The translations under genes and the position numbers were made by a program. DNA of 64,000 bases, from positions 62,001 to 126,000 of the forward strand of contig NZ_CP080383.1 in assembly GCF_019443325.1 (NCBI RefSeq). Reading direction: 5' to 3'. Positions 1-8,377 of the stretch are shown here, in pieces (position 1 is the first letter of the stretch; every line of letters begins with the position of its first letter). The notes beneath the pieces are model-generated. The model was given only the letters and a program-made list of their open reading frames with translations. It ran no database searches and was not told the origin of the DNA. The stretch is from Cryobacterium sp. PAMC25264. Lineage in GTDB: Bacteria > Actinomycetota > Actinomycetes > Actinomycetales > Microbacteriaceae.

Positions 1-1
1 C

Positions 2-364
2 AACGCCGACCCGGCCAGCATGCGGGCCGAGGCCGCCCAGATCGAGCAGATCGCCCCCACCATCGGCAAGTACATGGCCTACGGCGATATCTCCTGCGCG
101 GCCTGGCCGTACACCTTCACCGGAGAACGCCAGGAGATCCACGCCACCGGCGCCGCCCCGATCCTGGTCGTGGGCACCACCAACGACCCGGCCACCCCGT
201 ACGTGTGGGCGCAGAACCTCGCCGCCCAGCTGGACAGCGGCCAGCTGGTGACCTACGAGGGGGAGGGGCACACGGCGTACAACAAGTCGAACTCCTGCGT
301 GAACGACGCCGTGGACAACTACCTCATCGACGGCACGGTGCCCGCGACCGACCCGACGTGCTGA
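2..364 (+). CDS. Alpha/beta hydrolase, C-terminal part (5' end outside window)
   Basis: This is the last 120 residues of an alpha/beta hydrolase of the tripeptidyl-aminopeptidase-like (TAP-like C-terminal) type; the frame is open from base 2, so the start lies upstream. The strand PILVVGTTNDPATPY carries the expected catalytic Asp, and GEGHTAY carries the catalytic His. A Cys pair (SCAAWP and NSCVND) is typical of the secreted members of this family, where it forms a disulfide. The nucleophile Ser and any signal peptide are outside the window. A strong GC hairpin follows the stop. Substrate cannot be assigned; secreted peptidase or esterase is inferred from the family. Confidence 0.75.
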   Translation, partial: NADPASMRAEAAQIEQIAPTIGKYMAYGDISCAAWPYTFTGERQEIHATGAAPILVVGTTNDPATPYVWAQNLAAQLDSGQLVTYEGEGHTAYNKSNSCVNDAVDNYLIDGTVPATDPTC

Positions 365-370
365 CCGGCT

Positions 371-399
371 CCCGCCCGGCATCCCACCGGGCGGGCCGT
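371..399 (+). terminator. Rho-independent-like terminator
   Basis: A perfect 9-bp stem (CCCGCCCGG / CCGGGCGGG) with a 7-nt loop lies 6 bases after the hydrolase stop and is followed by a short CCGTTT tail. It fits a terminator for the upstream gene. Confidence 0.6.
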
Positions 400-424
400 T
401 TGCGCCGCGTGCAACAATTGAGCC

Positions 425-1042
425 ATGGCTACGGAAGCTGACGGAGTGGGTCTGCGGGAACGCAAGCGCCTCGCCACGCGCCGGGAAATCCAGCGGGCTG
501 TGCTCACTCTCTGTTCCGAGCGGGGTATCGACAAAGTCACCATCGAGGAGATCAGCCGGCACGCCGACGTGTCGCCGCGCACCTTCTTCAACTACTTCGC
601 GTCCAAGGATTCCGCGCTGGTCGGCGACGAGCTGGAGCTGGCCTGCGACTCCGACATCGAGGCCTTCGTGGCCGCCGGACCCGGCGATGTGCTCACCGAC
701 CTGGCCACCCTCCTCGCTCAGAGCCTGCAGAACACCGACGGTGACCGCGAAATCCACGAACTGCGCCGCGCGGTGATGAAGGAGAACAGCTACCTGTTCA
801 CCATGCGGATGGCCACCCTGCGCAACTTCGAGGCCGGCCTGCAGGCGATCGTGGAGCGCCGGTTCGCGGCCGACGACCCCCGACTCGCCCAGGACCCGCA
901 GGCGTTATCGCAACGGGCGTTGCTATTCACCCTGGTGGCCATGGCGGCAACCCGGCACGCCTGGCGGTGTTGGGCGGAAGCGGACGATTGCAGCCCCTCT
1001 CGGCGTGGGTGGCCAAATCGTTCCGCGAGCTGTACACGGTGA
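425..1042 (+). CDS. TetR/AcrR-family transcriptional regulator (C-terminal frameshift)
   Basis: A TetR-type repressor of about 205 residues. The N-terminal HTH (residues ~12-60) is clear: [17 protein letters not shown], then [21 protein letters not shown]. The ligand-binding half is helical and not specific. The last ~20 residues in this frame ([17 protein letters not shown]) look unnatural. One frame over, bases 991-1059 encode [17 protein letters not shown] and end at a TAA at 1057-1059, which reads like a normal TetR C-terminus. One base therefore appears to be missing around 975-995; the repaired gene would end at 1059. Target genes are unknown; it stands alone between a hydrolase tail and a tRNA. 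Confidence 0.85.
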   Translation: MATEADGVGLRERKRLATRREIQRAVLTLCSERGIDKVTIEEISRHADVSPRTFFNYFASKDSALVGDELELACDSDIEAFVAAGPGDVLTDLATLLAQSLQNTDGDREIHELRRAVMKENSYLFTMRMATLRNFEAGLQAIVERRFAADDPRLAQDPQALSQRALLFTLVAMAATRHAWRCWAEADDCSPSRRGWPNRSASCTR

Positions 1043-1112
1043 CCTCTCCGACCGACTAAGCTTGGATGCTGTGTCGCCGAGCGTTCTTGCGCAAGGAAGA
1101 ATTCGGTCTCAC

Positions 1113-1188
1113 GCCGCCTTAGCTCAGTTGGTAGAGCGATTCACTCGTAATGAATAGGTCATCAGTTCGATTCTGATAGGCGGCCCCA
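1113..1188 (+). tRNA. tRNA-Thr (anticodon CGT)
   Basis: A complete cloverleaf can be drawn: 7-bp acceptor GCCGCCT/AGGCGGC, D-arm GCTC/GAGC, anticodon stem ATTCA/TGAAT with loop CTCGTAA (anticodon CGT at 1146-1148), 5-base variable loop, and T-arm ATCAG/CTGAT with loop TTCGATT. The 3' CCA appears to be encoded (1186-1188). The discriminator base is C (1185), unusual for tRNA-Thr. It reads ACG codons. Confidence 0.95.
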
Positions 1189-1192
1189 ACAC

Positions 1193-1224
1193 GGACCGAA
1201 GCCTCACGGCTCCGGTCCTTTTTT
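1193..1224 (+). terminator. Intrinsic terminator after tRNA-Thr
   Basis: GGACCGAAGCC pairs with GGCTCCGGTCC (one A-C mismatch, 4-nt loop) and is followed directly by six T residues at 1219-1224. This is the only textbook stem plus T-tract terminator I see in the window. Confidence 0.85.
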
Positions 1225-1275
1225 CATGCGTGCGATCCTTCCCGCTTGCCGTCTGCCCCGGGGTAGGGTCGAGAC

Positions 1276-2553
1276 GTGCCTGACTGGACCGAACACGTAA
1301 TCTGGTGGCACGTGTACCCGCTCGGCTTCGTCGGAGCGGACGTCGCCGGCGTCGACCGCCGGCCGACGCACCGGCTGCGGATGCTCGTGCCCTGGTTGGA
1401 CTATCTGCTCGAGCTCGGCGCCAACGGCCTGGCCCTCGGCCCGGTGTTCACCTCCCGCACGCACGGATACGACACCACCGACTACCTCGAGGTGGATCCC
1501 CGGCTCGGCGACACCGCCGATCTCGACTACCTCGTCGCCGAGGCGCACCGCCGCGGCATTCGGGTGATGCTCGACGGGGTCTTCAACCACGTGGGCCGCG
1601 AGTTCGGGCCGCTGGTCACCGCGCTCGCCGACCCGGCCGCGGCCGAGAACTCCCTGTTCCGGCGCACGCCCGCAGGCGACCTGGTGGCGTTCGAAGGGCA
1701 CGACGCCCTGGTGACCCTTAACCACGACGACCCCGCCGTCGCCGACCTCGTCACCGGCGTGATGACGCACTGGCTTGACCGGGGTGTCGACGCTTGGCGC
1801 CTCGACGCCGCCTACGCGCTGCCCGCGGAGTTCTGGGCGGGCGTGCTCCCGCGGGTGCGCGAGCACCACCCGGAGGTGTACGTGATGGGCGAGGTGCTGC
1901 ACGGCGACTACGCCGCGTTCGTCGCCGCATCCGGGGTCGACGCCGTGACCCAGTACGAACTGTGGCAGGCGATCTGGCACAGCCTGGCCGAGGGCAACTT
2001 CTTCGAGCTGGACTGGGCGCTCACCCGGCACAACGCGTTCCTGGGTGCCTTCGTGCCGTACACGTTCGTGGGCAACCACGACGTGACCCGGCTGGCCAGC
2101 CAGATCCCCGACGCGCGCCACCACGCGCATGCCCTCGTACTGCTACTCACTCTGGGCGGGACCCCGGCCATCTACTACGGCGACGAACGGGGCCTGCAGG
2201 CCGTGAAAGAGGAGCGCGCCGGCGGCGATGACGCGATCCGGCCTGCTTACCCGGAGAGCCCCGCCGGCCTCGACCCGGCGGGTGCTGCCACGTTCGTGCG
2301 GCACCAGGAGCTGATCGGACTGCGCCGGCGGCATCCGTGGCTGCACACGGCCACGAGCCGGCCGCTCACCCTCACGAACACTGGGTACGTGTTCGAGGTG
2401 ACCGACGGCAGCCGTCGCCTGGTCGTGGCGCTCAACCTGAGCGACGAGGCCCTGCCGGTCGACACAGATGCGACCCCGCCGCTGGCCGGCACGGCCCACG
2501 CGGGCCCGGCCGGGGTCACGGTGCCGCCGCACGGCTGGGCGATCTTCGGCTGA
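1276..2553 (+). CDS. Alpha-amylase family (GH13) glycoside hydrolase
   Basis: A 425-residue cytoplasmic GH13 enzyme starting at GTG; no signal peptide. All four conserved GH13 regions are present: DGVFNH (residues 100-105), GVDAWRLDAAY with nucleophile Asp ~177, YVMGEVLHG with acid/base Glu ~206, and FVGNHDVTR with the transition-state Asp ~269. The family hydrolyses or transfers alpha-glucosidic bonds. The short length and lack of starch-binding modules suggest action on small malto- or isomalto-oligosaccharides inside the cell; exact linkage is not assignable. It follows the tRNA terminator and appears monocistronic. Confidence 0.9.
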   Translation: MPDWTEHVIWWHVYPLGFVGADVAGVDRRPTHRLRMLVPWLDYLLELGANGLALGPVFTSRTHGYDTTDYLEVDPRLGDTADLDYLVAEAHRRGIRVMLDGVFNHVGREFGPLVTALADPAAAENSLFRRTPAGDLVAFEGHDALVTLNHDDPAVADLVTGVMTHWLDRGVDAWRLDAAYALPAEFWAGVLPRVREHHPEVYVMGEVLHGDYAAFVAASGVDAVTQYELWQAIWHSLAEGNFFELDWALTRHNAFLGAFVPYTFVGNHDVTRLASQIPDARHHAHALVLLLTLGGTPAIYYGDERGLQAVKEERAGGDDAIRPAYPESPAGLDPAGAATFVRHQELIGLRRRHPWLHTATSRPLTLTNTGYVFEVTDGSRRLVVALNLSDEALPVDTDATPPLAGTAHAGPAGVTVPPHGWAIFG

Positions 2554-2620
2554 ACGGAGCGACCTCGCTGGTCTGGTGCCGGTTGCCCTTCAGCCGAGCG
2601 GCCCACGGTGCCCGGAGATC

Positions 2621-2745
2621 GTCGTGGCGCAGGTTTATCGTCGCGGCGCAGGTTTGCGCGGGGTTTAGCGTGCGCCGCGAGACGCATCCTGCGCCGCGAG
2701 ACGCATCCTGCGCCGCGAGACGGAACCTGGGTCGCGAGCATCCGC
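2621..2745. repeat. Oppositely oriented 19-bp tandem repeat arrays
   Basis: Two 19-bp units of one type (GTCGTGGCGCAGGTTTATC at 2621 and a variant at 2640) are followed, after a short spacer, by four 19-bp units in the opposite orientation starting at 2670, 2689, 2708 and 2727 (type CTGCGCCGCGAGACGCATC, decaying at the end). The reverse complement of the first type shares the core CTGCGCCGCGA with the second. The same layout recurs at 18044-18234. Confidence 0.7.
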
Positions 2746-2789
2746 GCGCTTCGCTGGCACCGGCGCTCGCGCGCATGGTTGACTCAGGT

Positions 2790-3274
2790 ATGGCTGAAAC
2801 TGGGCGCGAACGGGTCGAATCGGATGCGCGAGCGCGCGGGCTCGAGATCGACATCGTCGAGCGGCCCGCGGCCGACAGCCTTGAGAGTGCGGCCCGGCTG
2901 CTGGGGATCGACCCGGCCGGCATCGTGAAGTCCCTCGTGGTGAAGCGGCACGACGGGGACTACATCTTCGTGCTCGTGCCCGGCGACCGGCAGATCAGCT
3001 GGGCCAAGCTGCGTGGTCTCGTGGGCGTGAACAAGCTCTCCTTGCCGCACGAGGATCTGGCCCTGGCCGCCACCGGATACTCGCGCGGCACCATCACCCC
3101 GCTGGGCAGCAGCACCGCCTGGCCGGTGTACGCCGACGAGCGGATGCGCGGCATCCGCGTGGCGATGGGCGCGGGGAGCACGGCTACTCGGCGTTCGTCG
3201 ACGCGGACGCCCTGATCACCGCCTACGACGCCACGGTCGCCGACATCACCGACGAGCTCAAGCCCCGCTCCTAG
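2790..3274 (+). pseudogene. YbaK/EbsC-type aminoacyl-tRNA deacylase (single-base frameshift)
   Basis: The reading frame from ATG 2790 (alternative in-frame ATG at 2775) encodes a YbaK/ProX-type editing domain that would hydrolyse mischarged tRNA, for example Cys- or Ala-tRNAPro. The typical core is visible: GIDPAGIVKSLVVKRHDGDY with the conserved Lys, then FVLVPGDRQISWAKLR. In the original frame the protein ends in nonsense at 3215. Shifting frame near 3175-3180, at a run of G residues, restores GEHGYSAFVDADALITAYDA and a stop at 3272-3274, giving the usual ~160-residue length. One base is missing; a sequencing error is more likely than true inactivation. It lies alone between repeat clusters. 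Confidence 0.75.
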
Positions 3275-3307
3275 GTCTGGAGTGGCGCCACAAGCCGCAT
3301 CCCCTTT

Positions 3308-3368
3308 CGCGAACTGTGACTTAAGCACGCGTCCGGGCCCGTTTTAGGTGCTTTGCTCACGGTTCGCG
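3308..3368. repeat. 61-bp palindromic intergenic element, copy 1
   Basis: Left arm CGCGAACTGTGACTTAAGC and right arm GTGCTTTGCTCACGGTTCGCG form an imperfect palindrome of exactly 61 bp. Six copies exist in the window, in or at the edge of intergenic space. Could act as a bidirectional terminator or be a REP/MITE-like element. Confidence 0.8.
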
Positions 3369-3437
3369 GATGGGGTGGGGCGTGTTCCGGGTTGCAGCCG
3401 GAGTTGTGGCGAGGGCCGTCTCTCGCTCTTTCCCCTT

Positions 3438-3498
3438 CGCGAACTGTGAGTTAAGCACGCGTCCCGGGGCTTTTTTGGTGCTTTGCTCACGGTTCGCG
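3438..3498. repeat. 61-bp palindromic intergenic element, copy 2
   Basis: Same 61-bp family, 130 bp downstream of copy 1 and nearly identical in its arms (CGCGAACTGTGAGTTAAGC ... CTTTGCTCACGGTTCGCG). The pair sits between the YbaK gene and the SGNH hydrolase gene. Confidence 0.8.
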
Positions 3499-3536
3499 GG
3501 ATGAGCGCGCTCGCCGTCGCCTCCTAGGCTGGGGAG

Positions 3537-4408
3537 ATGGCCGACCCGCGCACACCGACGAACGATCCGGGCGCGCCGACGAACGGCCGGCTTGTCTCCG
3601 CGAAACCGGCCGGGGCGACCCGCCGGCACAAGATGCTGCTGCTGGGCGCAGGGCTGCTGGTGGTTCTCGGCGGCACGGCCGCGGTCGGGGTGGCCCTGAC
3701 CGGCTTCGGGGCGGCATCCACCTCGTCGTTGGTGCCCACCCTGCCCCGGCCGCCGCGGAACCGGCGCCGACGGCTCCGCCCACGGATCCCGCGGAGCCCG
3801 GCGACGCCGCCGAACCGACCGCCCCGGCCCCGGCGCCGGCCCCGGTGGCCGTCTTCCTGGGCGACTCCTACACGCAGGGCTATGGTGCGGTTCCGGTTGA
3901 GCGGCGCTGGTCCTCGCTGGTGGCCGCGGACGCCGGGTGGACCGAGGTGAACCAGGGCCTGGGCGGCACCGGTTATGTCACCCCCGCGGACCTGCACGCT
4001 TGCGGCCTGGACTACTGCCCCACCTACGTGGAGAGGGTGCCGGGCGTGATCGCCGCCGCCCCCGATATCGTCGTGGTCGCCGGTGGCCAGAACGACCGCT
4101 GGGCGCTGGCCGGCAGCCCCGATCAGGTGCGGGCGGCGGTCGACGCGACCTTCGACGGCATCCGCCAGGGGTTGCCGACTGCTCGCATGATCGCCGTGGG
4201 CCCGTCGACCGCCGAAGCGCCGACGGCGCTAATCGTGGAGCTGGACGGCTGGGTGCGGGCCGCCGCCGAGCGCGTCGGTGCGGAGTACGTGAGCCTGATC
4301 GAACCGGTGTTGATCGAGGAGGCGATGATCGCGCCCGACCGGGTGCACGTGACGGATGCGGGCTACCGCGCCCTCGCCGACCGGGTGCTCGCGCAGATCA
4401 ACCGGTGA
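3537..4408 (+). pseudogene. Membrane-anchored SGNH/GDSL hydrolase (single-base frameshift in linker)
   Basis: The N-terminal part (ATG 3537) encodes a polar leader, then a transmembrane anchor (MLLLGAGLLVVLGGTAAVGVA, residues ~36-56). A Pro/Ala linker follows, and a frameshift near 3740-3750, beside a CCCC run, breaks it. The second frame continues the linker (EPAPTAPPTDPAEPGD) into an SGNH hydrolase domain: block I VFLGDSYTQGYG with the nucleophile Ser, a block II Gly in GGTGY, block III VVAGGQND, and block V DRVHVTDAGY with Asp and His. The repaired protein is ~290 residues, with the catalytic domain outside the membrane. Family members deacetylate or de-esterify lipids or glycans; substrate unknown. 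One base appears to be missing. Confidence 0.75.
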
Positions 4409-4418
4409 GGCTGACGGG

Positions 4419-4631
4419 TCAGCGGGGCAAGCGGCGGTCCTTGACCACCAGGACCACGAAGACGTAGAGGCCCACCAGCTGCCAGAGCGCACGAAATAGC
4501 AGGTCGGTGGGGGAGTTGCGGGCGCAGAAGTCGGGCGGGGGCGGGGTCGCCGGCCGCGTGGGGGAGACGGGACTCGGCACGACTCGCTGGTGCTGAGCCG
4601 TGCGCCGGGGGAGAAGCAGATTCTCGCTCAC
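4419..4631 (-). CDS. Small hypothetical membrane protein
   Basis: A 70-residue frame from GTG 4631 (an upstream ATG at 4685 would give 88 residues). It has a Pro-rich, basic N-terminal half and one C-terminal membrane segment (LLFRALWQLVGLYVFVVLVV) ending in KDRRLPR. It converges on the SGNH hydrolase gene with a 10-base gap. No family recognised and no clear ribosome binding site; it is kept because the membrane helix with a basic cytoplasmic tail looks protein-like. Confidence 0.4.
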   Translation of the reverse strand: MSENLLLPRRTAQHQRVVPSPVSPTRPATPPPPDFCARNSPTDLLFRALWQLVGLYVFVVLVVKDRRLPR

Positions 4632-4761
4632 GGGGGTCAGCGTACGCGCGGCCGGTGACGGCTCGGCAAACGGCAGATGACGCATCCGGGACGCCGCAAC
4701 TCGCTGGTTGAGCCTGGCGAAACCAGCTGGCGGACCCGCTCCTCGGAGGAGACCGGCCTCC

Positions 4762-4893
4762 GTGGTCTCGACAGACTCGACCGACGATGGTGCCGTGGTC
4801 TCGACAGACTCGACCGACGATGGTGCGGTGGTCTCGACAGACTCGACCGACGATGGTGCGGTGGTCTCGACAGGCTCGACCACCGAAGGTGCG
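4762..4893. repeat. 33-bp tandem repeat, four copies
   Basis: Four head-to-tail 33-bp units start at 4762, 4795, 4828 and 4861; each begins GTGGTCTCGACAGACTCGAC and the last is diverged. The core GTCTCGACAGGCTCGACCA is the dispersed palindromic word also seen near 33.5 kb and 47.6 kb. Because 33 is a multiple of 3, artificial repeat-coding frames appear on both strands; I do not consider them genes. Confidence 0.85.
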
Positions 4894-4927
4894 GTGCCCA
4901 GGTTGGTGAGCGGCCGGCTGCCGCGAC

Positions 4928-5095
4928 CTACTCGGGGTTGCCGGGGCACACGGCGGCCGTTTCGGCCACGTCGATGCGCTTGATTCCGTCGGACCTCTCC
5001 TCCACGGTCACCCGCGGCGCGGCATCCGCTTCGCTCGCCTTGGGCGCGGTGGTGAGCTGATCGTGCCGGTTCTCGTCGAAGGATTTTTCGCTCAT
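4928..5095 (-). CDS. Hypothetical 55-residue acidic protein
   Basis: A short frame from ATG 5095 with a hydrophilic, acidic product (starts MSEKSFDENRHDQLTTAPKA and ends ETAAVCPGNPE). Its composition is balanced, unlike the Arg/Pro-rich antisense frames around it, so it is probably expressed. It is divergent from the Gfo/Idh gene, whose ATG is 59 bp away, so the two may share a promoter region. No family recognised; a cytosolic protein is expected as no signal or membrane segment is visible. Confidence 0.45.
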   Translation of the reverse strand: MSEKSFDENRHDQLTTAPKASEADAAPRVTVEERSDGIKRIDVAETAAVCPGNPE

Positions 5096-5154
5096 GAACG
5101 GCACAATAACACGCCAATCGGGGAGCGGCCGGGCCGATTCGCTAGGCTCGCAGC

Positions 5155-6141
5155 ATGACTGAAGCACTCCGCTGGGGAATCCTGGCCACGGGCGGAATCG
5201 CCCACCAATTCGCCGGCGACCTCGTGAAGAACAGGTTCACGGTGCAGGCCGTCGGCTCCCGCAGCCAGGCGTCGGCGGATGCGTTCGCCGCCGAATTCGG
5301 CATCCCCACCGCGCACCCCTCCTATGAGGCGCTCGTGGCGGACCCGGAGGTGGACATCGTCTACGTGTCCACCCCGCACCCGTTCCACGCGGCCAACGCC
5401 GCCCTCGCCCTCGAGGCCGGCAAGCACGTGCTCGTGGAGAAGCCGATCACCCTGAACGCCGCCGAAGCGCGCACCCTGGTGGCGCTCGCCGAGAGCAAGA
5501 ACCTGCTGCTGCTCGAGGCCATGTGGACCCGGTTCCTGCCGCATATGGCGCGTATTCGCGAACTGCTCGCCGCCAACGCGCTCGGCGACGTGCACACGCT
5601 GCTCGCCGACCACACCCAGGACCTGCCTGACGACCCCGCGCACCGCATCAACTCGTTGCCGCTGGGCGGCGGCGCGCTGCTCGACCTCGGCATCTACCCG
5701 GTGTCGTTCGCGTCGGCGCTGTTCGGGCAGCCGGAGAAGATCCTGGCCGCGGCCACGTTCAAGGACACCGGGGTGGATGCGCAGATCGCCAGCGTGTTCC
5801 GCTACCCGGGCGGGCAGATCGCAACGCTGCACTCCGCTAGCGACACCAAGGGACCGAACACCGCGAGCATCCTCGGCACCGCTGGGCGCATCGACATCGA
5901 CGAGGTCTGGTACTCGCCCACCTCATTCCGCGTGTACGACAGCAACAACGAGGTCGTCGAGACCTATGACACGCCGGAGTTCGCCGGGCGGGGCATGCAC
6001 TTCCAGGCCACCGAGGCCGAGCGGCTCGTGGCCGCCGGACTGATCACCAGCGAGCTGCTCAGCACCGCCGAGTCGGTGCAGATCATGGAGACCCTCGACG
6101 AGATGCGCGCGCAGATCGGTCTGGTCTACCCCGGCGAGTAA
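5155..6141 (+). CDS. Gfo/Idh/MocA-family NAD(P)-dependent oxidoreductase
   Basis: A 328-residue oxidoreductase. The N-terminal Rossmann fold shows WGILATGGIAHQFAGDL (residues ~5-21), followed by the family motif EKPITLNAAEARTL with the conserved Lys that contacts cofactor and substrate. The C-terminal sheet domain contains LLLEAMWTRFLPHMARIREL and GGGALLDLGIYP, as in the xylose dehydrogenase/dihydrodiol dehydrogenase branch. It oxidises or reduces a sugar, polyol or related alcohol; exact substrate not assignable. ATG 5155 gives the expected N-terminus. No clear operon partner. Confidence 0.88.
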   Translation: MTEALRWGILATGGIAHQFAGDLVKNRFTVQAVGSRSQASADAFAAEFGIPTAHPSYEALVADPEVDIVYVSTPHPFHAANAALALEAGKHVLVEKPITLNAAEARTLVALAESKNLLLLEAMWTRFLPHMARIRELLAANALGDVHTLLADHTQDLPDDPAHRINSLPLGGGALLDLGIYPVSFASALFGQPEKILAAATFKDTGVDAQIASVFRYPGGQIATLHSASDTKGPNTASILGTAGRIDIDEVWYSPTSFRVYDSNNEVVETYDTPEFAGRGMHFQATEAERLVAAGLITSELLSTAESVQIMETLDEMRAQIGLVYPGE

Positions 6142-6176
6142 GGCAGCCTCACACCCTCGCTCGCTAAAATGAGCGG

Positions 6177-7757
6177 GTGGATACACCAGATGCGACCGTG
6201 CCCGATCCCGGGGATCCCTCGCTGAACCCGGCTGAAGAATCCACCCAACGCATCGGAACCGCCACCTCCGACGGCGCCGGGTCGGGCGCTCCAGCCGGCA
6301 CCGGCGGTTCAGCCGGTCCCGCTGGAGCATCCGGCACCGGCGCATCCGCGAACCTCGCAGCTCTCTGGGCCAACCGGAGGTTGCGCGTCATCCTCGCGGC
6401 GGCCGTGGCCTTCGTGCTGCTCGGCAGCGGTGCCATCTGGGCCGGCGCCGCCACCGGAGGCCTCGAACCGCGGGCGGTTCCCGCGGCCGGGACCACGAGC
6501 ACCCCGACCCCGACACCCACCCCGACCACCCCGGAGTTGCGACCGGCCCCCGCGGCCGCCACCGCCGCCAGCCCGCTGCGCACCTGCTCGGTGGCCGACC
6601 TGGCCGGCGACTCCCGGCTCGGTGACTTCCAGGCGCAGGTCGTGAACGCCGCCACCGGCGAGATCCTCTTCGACCGCGGCGGCAGCACCACGTCGCGTGC
6701 CGCCAGCGTGCTCAAGGTGCTCACCTCCGCGGCGGCCCTGAGCGTTCTCGGACCGGACTACCGCGCCACGACCACGGTTGTAGCTGGCAGCGAGCCCGGC
6801 CAGATCGTGCTCGTCGGCGGGGGCGACCTCACCCTGTCGAGCACCCCCACCGGTGACGAGTCGTTCTACCAGGGTGCGGCCCACCTCGACGCGCTGGCGG
6901 AACAGGCCCGCACCGCGGTGGACGGGCCGATCACCTCGGTGGTTCTGGACTCCTCCTACTTCGGTGACCCCGGCTGGGAACCCAGCTGGGAGCGCAAGGA
7001 GCAGACCGACGGCTACATGCCCGAGATCACCGCGCTGCAGGTCGATGGCGACCGGAACGACCCGTACCGCAGCACCTCCGCGCGCAGCGACGACCCCGTC
7101 GCCCGCGCCGGCGCCGCTTTCGCCGATGAACTCGGCGGCGACGTCAGCGTGAGCGTGGGCACCGCCCCGGCCGGAGCCACCGTGCTCGCCTCGGTGCAGT
7201 CCCAGCCCGTGTCGGTGCTCATCAAGCAGTCCCTGATCGTCTCCGACAACGCCCTGGCCGAGATGCTGGCCCGCCTGGTGGCCGTCGAGGGCGGCTCCGG
7301 CAACACCTTCGACGCCATCGAGCCCGCAGTGCTCGCGGGGCTGAAGGGGTACGGCATAGACACCACGGGCATCCGTATCGTGGACGGGTCGGGTCTGTCC
7401 GACAACAACGCGGTGCCGCCGGCCTACCTCACCAAGTTGTTCCAGAAGATCAACGCCCGCGAGGGCAATCTGGGCGTCATCTTCGACGGCCTGCCCGTCG
7501 CCGGCGGCGACACCGGATCCCTGTCGTACAGCGACCGGTTCACGGGCGCCAACGCGGATGCCGACGGTGCCGTCTTCGCCAAGACCGGCTGGATCGACAC
7601 CGGCTACACCCTCTCCGGCATCATCAACGCCGACGACGGCACCACCCTGACCTTTGCCGTATACGCGCTGGGGGATGTGGGCGATAATGCGAAGCAGGCG
7701 ATCGACACCATCACGACGGGGTTCTTCCGCTGCGGAAACAACCTCTCGAACAACTGA
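6177..7757 (+). CDS. dacB: D-alanyl-D-alanine carboxypeptidase/endopeptidase, PBP4 family
   Basis: A 526-residue class C low-molecular-weight penicillin-binding protein (peptidase S13) starting at GTG. A Gly/Ala-rich cytoplasmic leader precedes a membrane anchor (~residues 70-92) and a Pro/Thr linker. The S-x-x-K motif is ASVLK (Ser ~177, Lys ~180), the second motif is SDN in VSDNALAEML, and the third is KTG in FAKTGWIDTGYT. The enzyme trims or cleaves peptidoglycan peptides outside the membrane. Length and motif order match PBP4. In many actinobacteria this gene neighbours tilS-hpt; here it is followed 23 bp later by pncA. Confidence 0.9.
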   Translation: MDTPDATVPDPGDPSLNPAEESTQRIGTATSDGAGSGAPAGTGGSAGPAGASGTGASANLAALWANRRLRVILAAAVAFVLLGSGAIWAGAATGGLEPRAVPAAGTTSTPTPTPTPTTPELRPAPAAATAASPLRTCSVADLAGDSRLGDFQAQVVNAATGEILFDRGGSTTSRAASVLKVLTSAAALSVLGPDYRATTTVVAGSEPGQIVLVGGGDLTLSSTPTGDESFYQGAAHLDALAEQARTAVDGPITSVVLDSSYFGDPGWEPSWERKEQTDGYMPEITALQVDGDRNDPYRSTSARSDDPVARAGAAFADELGGDVSVSVGTAPAGATVLASVQSQPVSVLIKQSLIVSDNALAEMLARLVAVEGGSGNTFDAIEPAVLAGLKGYGIDTTGIRIVDGSGLSDNNAVPPAYLTKLFQKINAREGNLGVIFDGLPVAGGDTGSLSYSDRFTGANADADGAVFAKTGWIDTGYTLSGIINADDGTTLTFAVYALGDVGDNAKQAIDTITTGFFRCGNNLSNN

Positions 7758-7780
7758 ATTCCAACGATAGGAGTGCTTCC

Positions 7781-8377
7781 GTGACCCGCGCACTGATCAT
7801 CATCGACGTTCAGAACGACTTCACCGAGGGCGGCGCCCTGGGCGTCGCCGGCGGGGCGGCGGTGGCCGAGGCCATCACTGCGCTGCTCACGGCGCATCCA
7901 CACAGCTACGAGCACGTTTACGCCTCGCGCGACTGGCATGACGCCGAGGGCGGAAACGGCGGCCACTTCGCGGTGGACGCCGAACCCGACTACGTCGACA
8001 CCTGGCCGGTGCACTGCGTGGCCGACACCGCCGGCGCCGCGTACCACCCGGCGCTGCACCTGCCCGAGACCACGGTGCACATCCTCAAGGGCCAGGGCCG
8101 GCCCGGCTACTCCATCTTCGACGGCGTCGACGTCACGGGCCAGAAGTTCGGCGAGCTGCTCATCGACGCCGGCGTGACGGATGTCGATGTGGTCGGCCTG
8201 GCCACCGACTACTGTGTGCGGGCCAGTGGGCTCGACGCCCTGGAACATGGCCAGCACGTGCGCGTGTTCACCGACTTGGTGGCCGGGGTGGCGCCGGAGT
8301 CCAGCGAGAAGGCTCTGGCCGAGCTCGCCCACGCGGGAGCGGTGCTGGCCGCCTCGGAGCTCGTCGACCAGGCCTGA
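7781..8377 (+). CDS. pncA: Nicotinamidase / pyrazinamidase
   Basis: A 198-residue isochorismatase-fold amidase that converts nicotinamide to nicotinate in NAD salvage. The catalytic triad is present: Asp ~9 (IIIDVQNDF), Lys ~103 (HILKGQ) and Cys ~145 (ATDYCVRASG). Likely metal ligands Asp ~51, His ~53 and His ~62 lie in SRDWHDAEGG and GGHF. Start GTG 7781 follows a good ribosome binding site (GATAGGAG, 7 bp upstream). It lies 23 bp after dacB and could be cotranscribed. Cytoplasmic. Confidence 0.93.
   Translation: MTRALIIIDVQNDFTEGGALGVAGGAAVAEAITALLTAHPHSYEHVYASRDWHDAEGGNGGHFAVDAEPDYVDTWPVHCVADTAGAAYHPALHLPETTVHILKGQGRPGYSIFDGVDVTGQKFGELLIDAGVTDVDVVGLATDYCVRASGLDALEHGQHVRVFTDLVAGVAPESSEKALAELAHAGAVLAASELVDQA

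Noticed and set aside
4708..4983. Plus-strand frame encoding VVSTDSTDDGA repeats
   Set aside because: It is a by-product of a 33-bp tandem DNA repeat made of a dispersed non-coding word; the minus strand is equally open.
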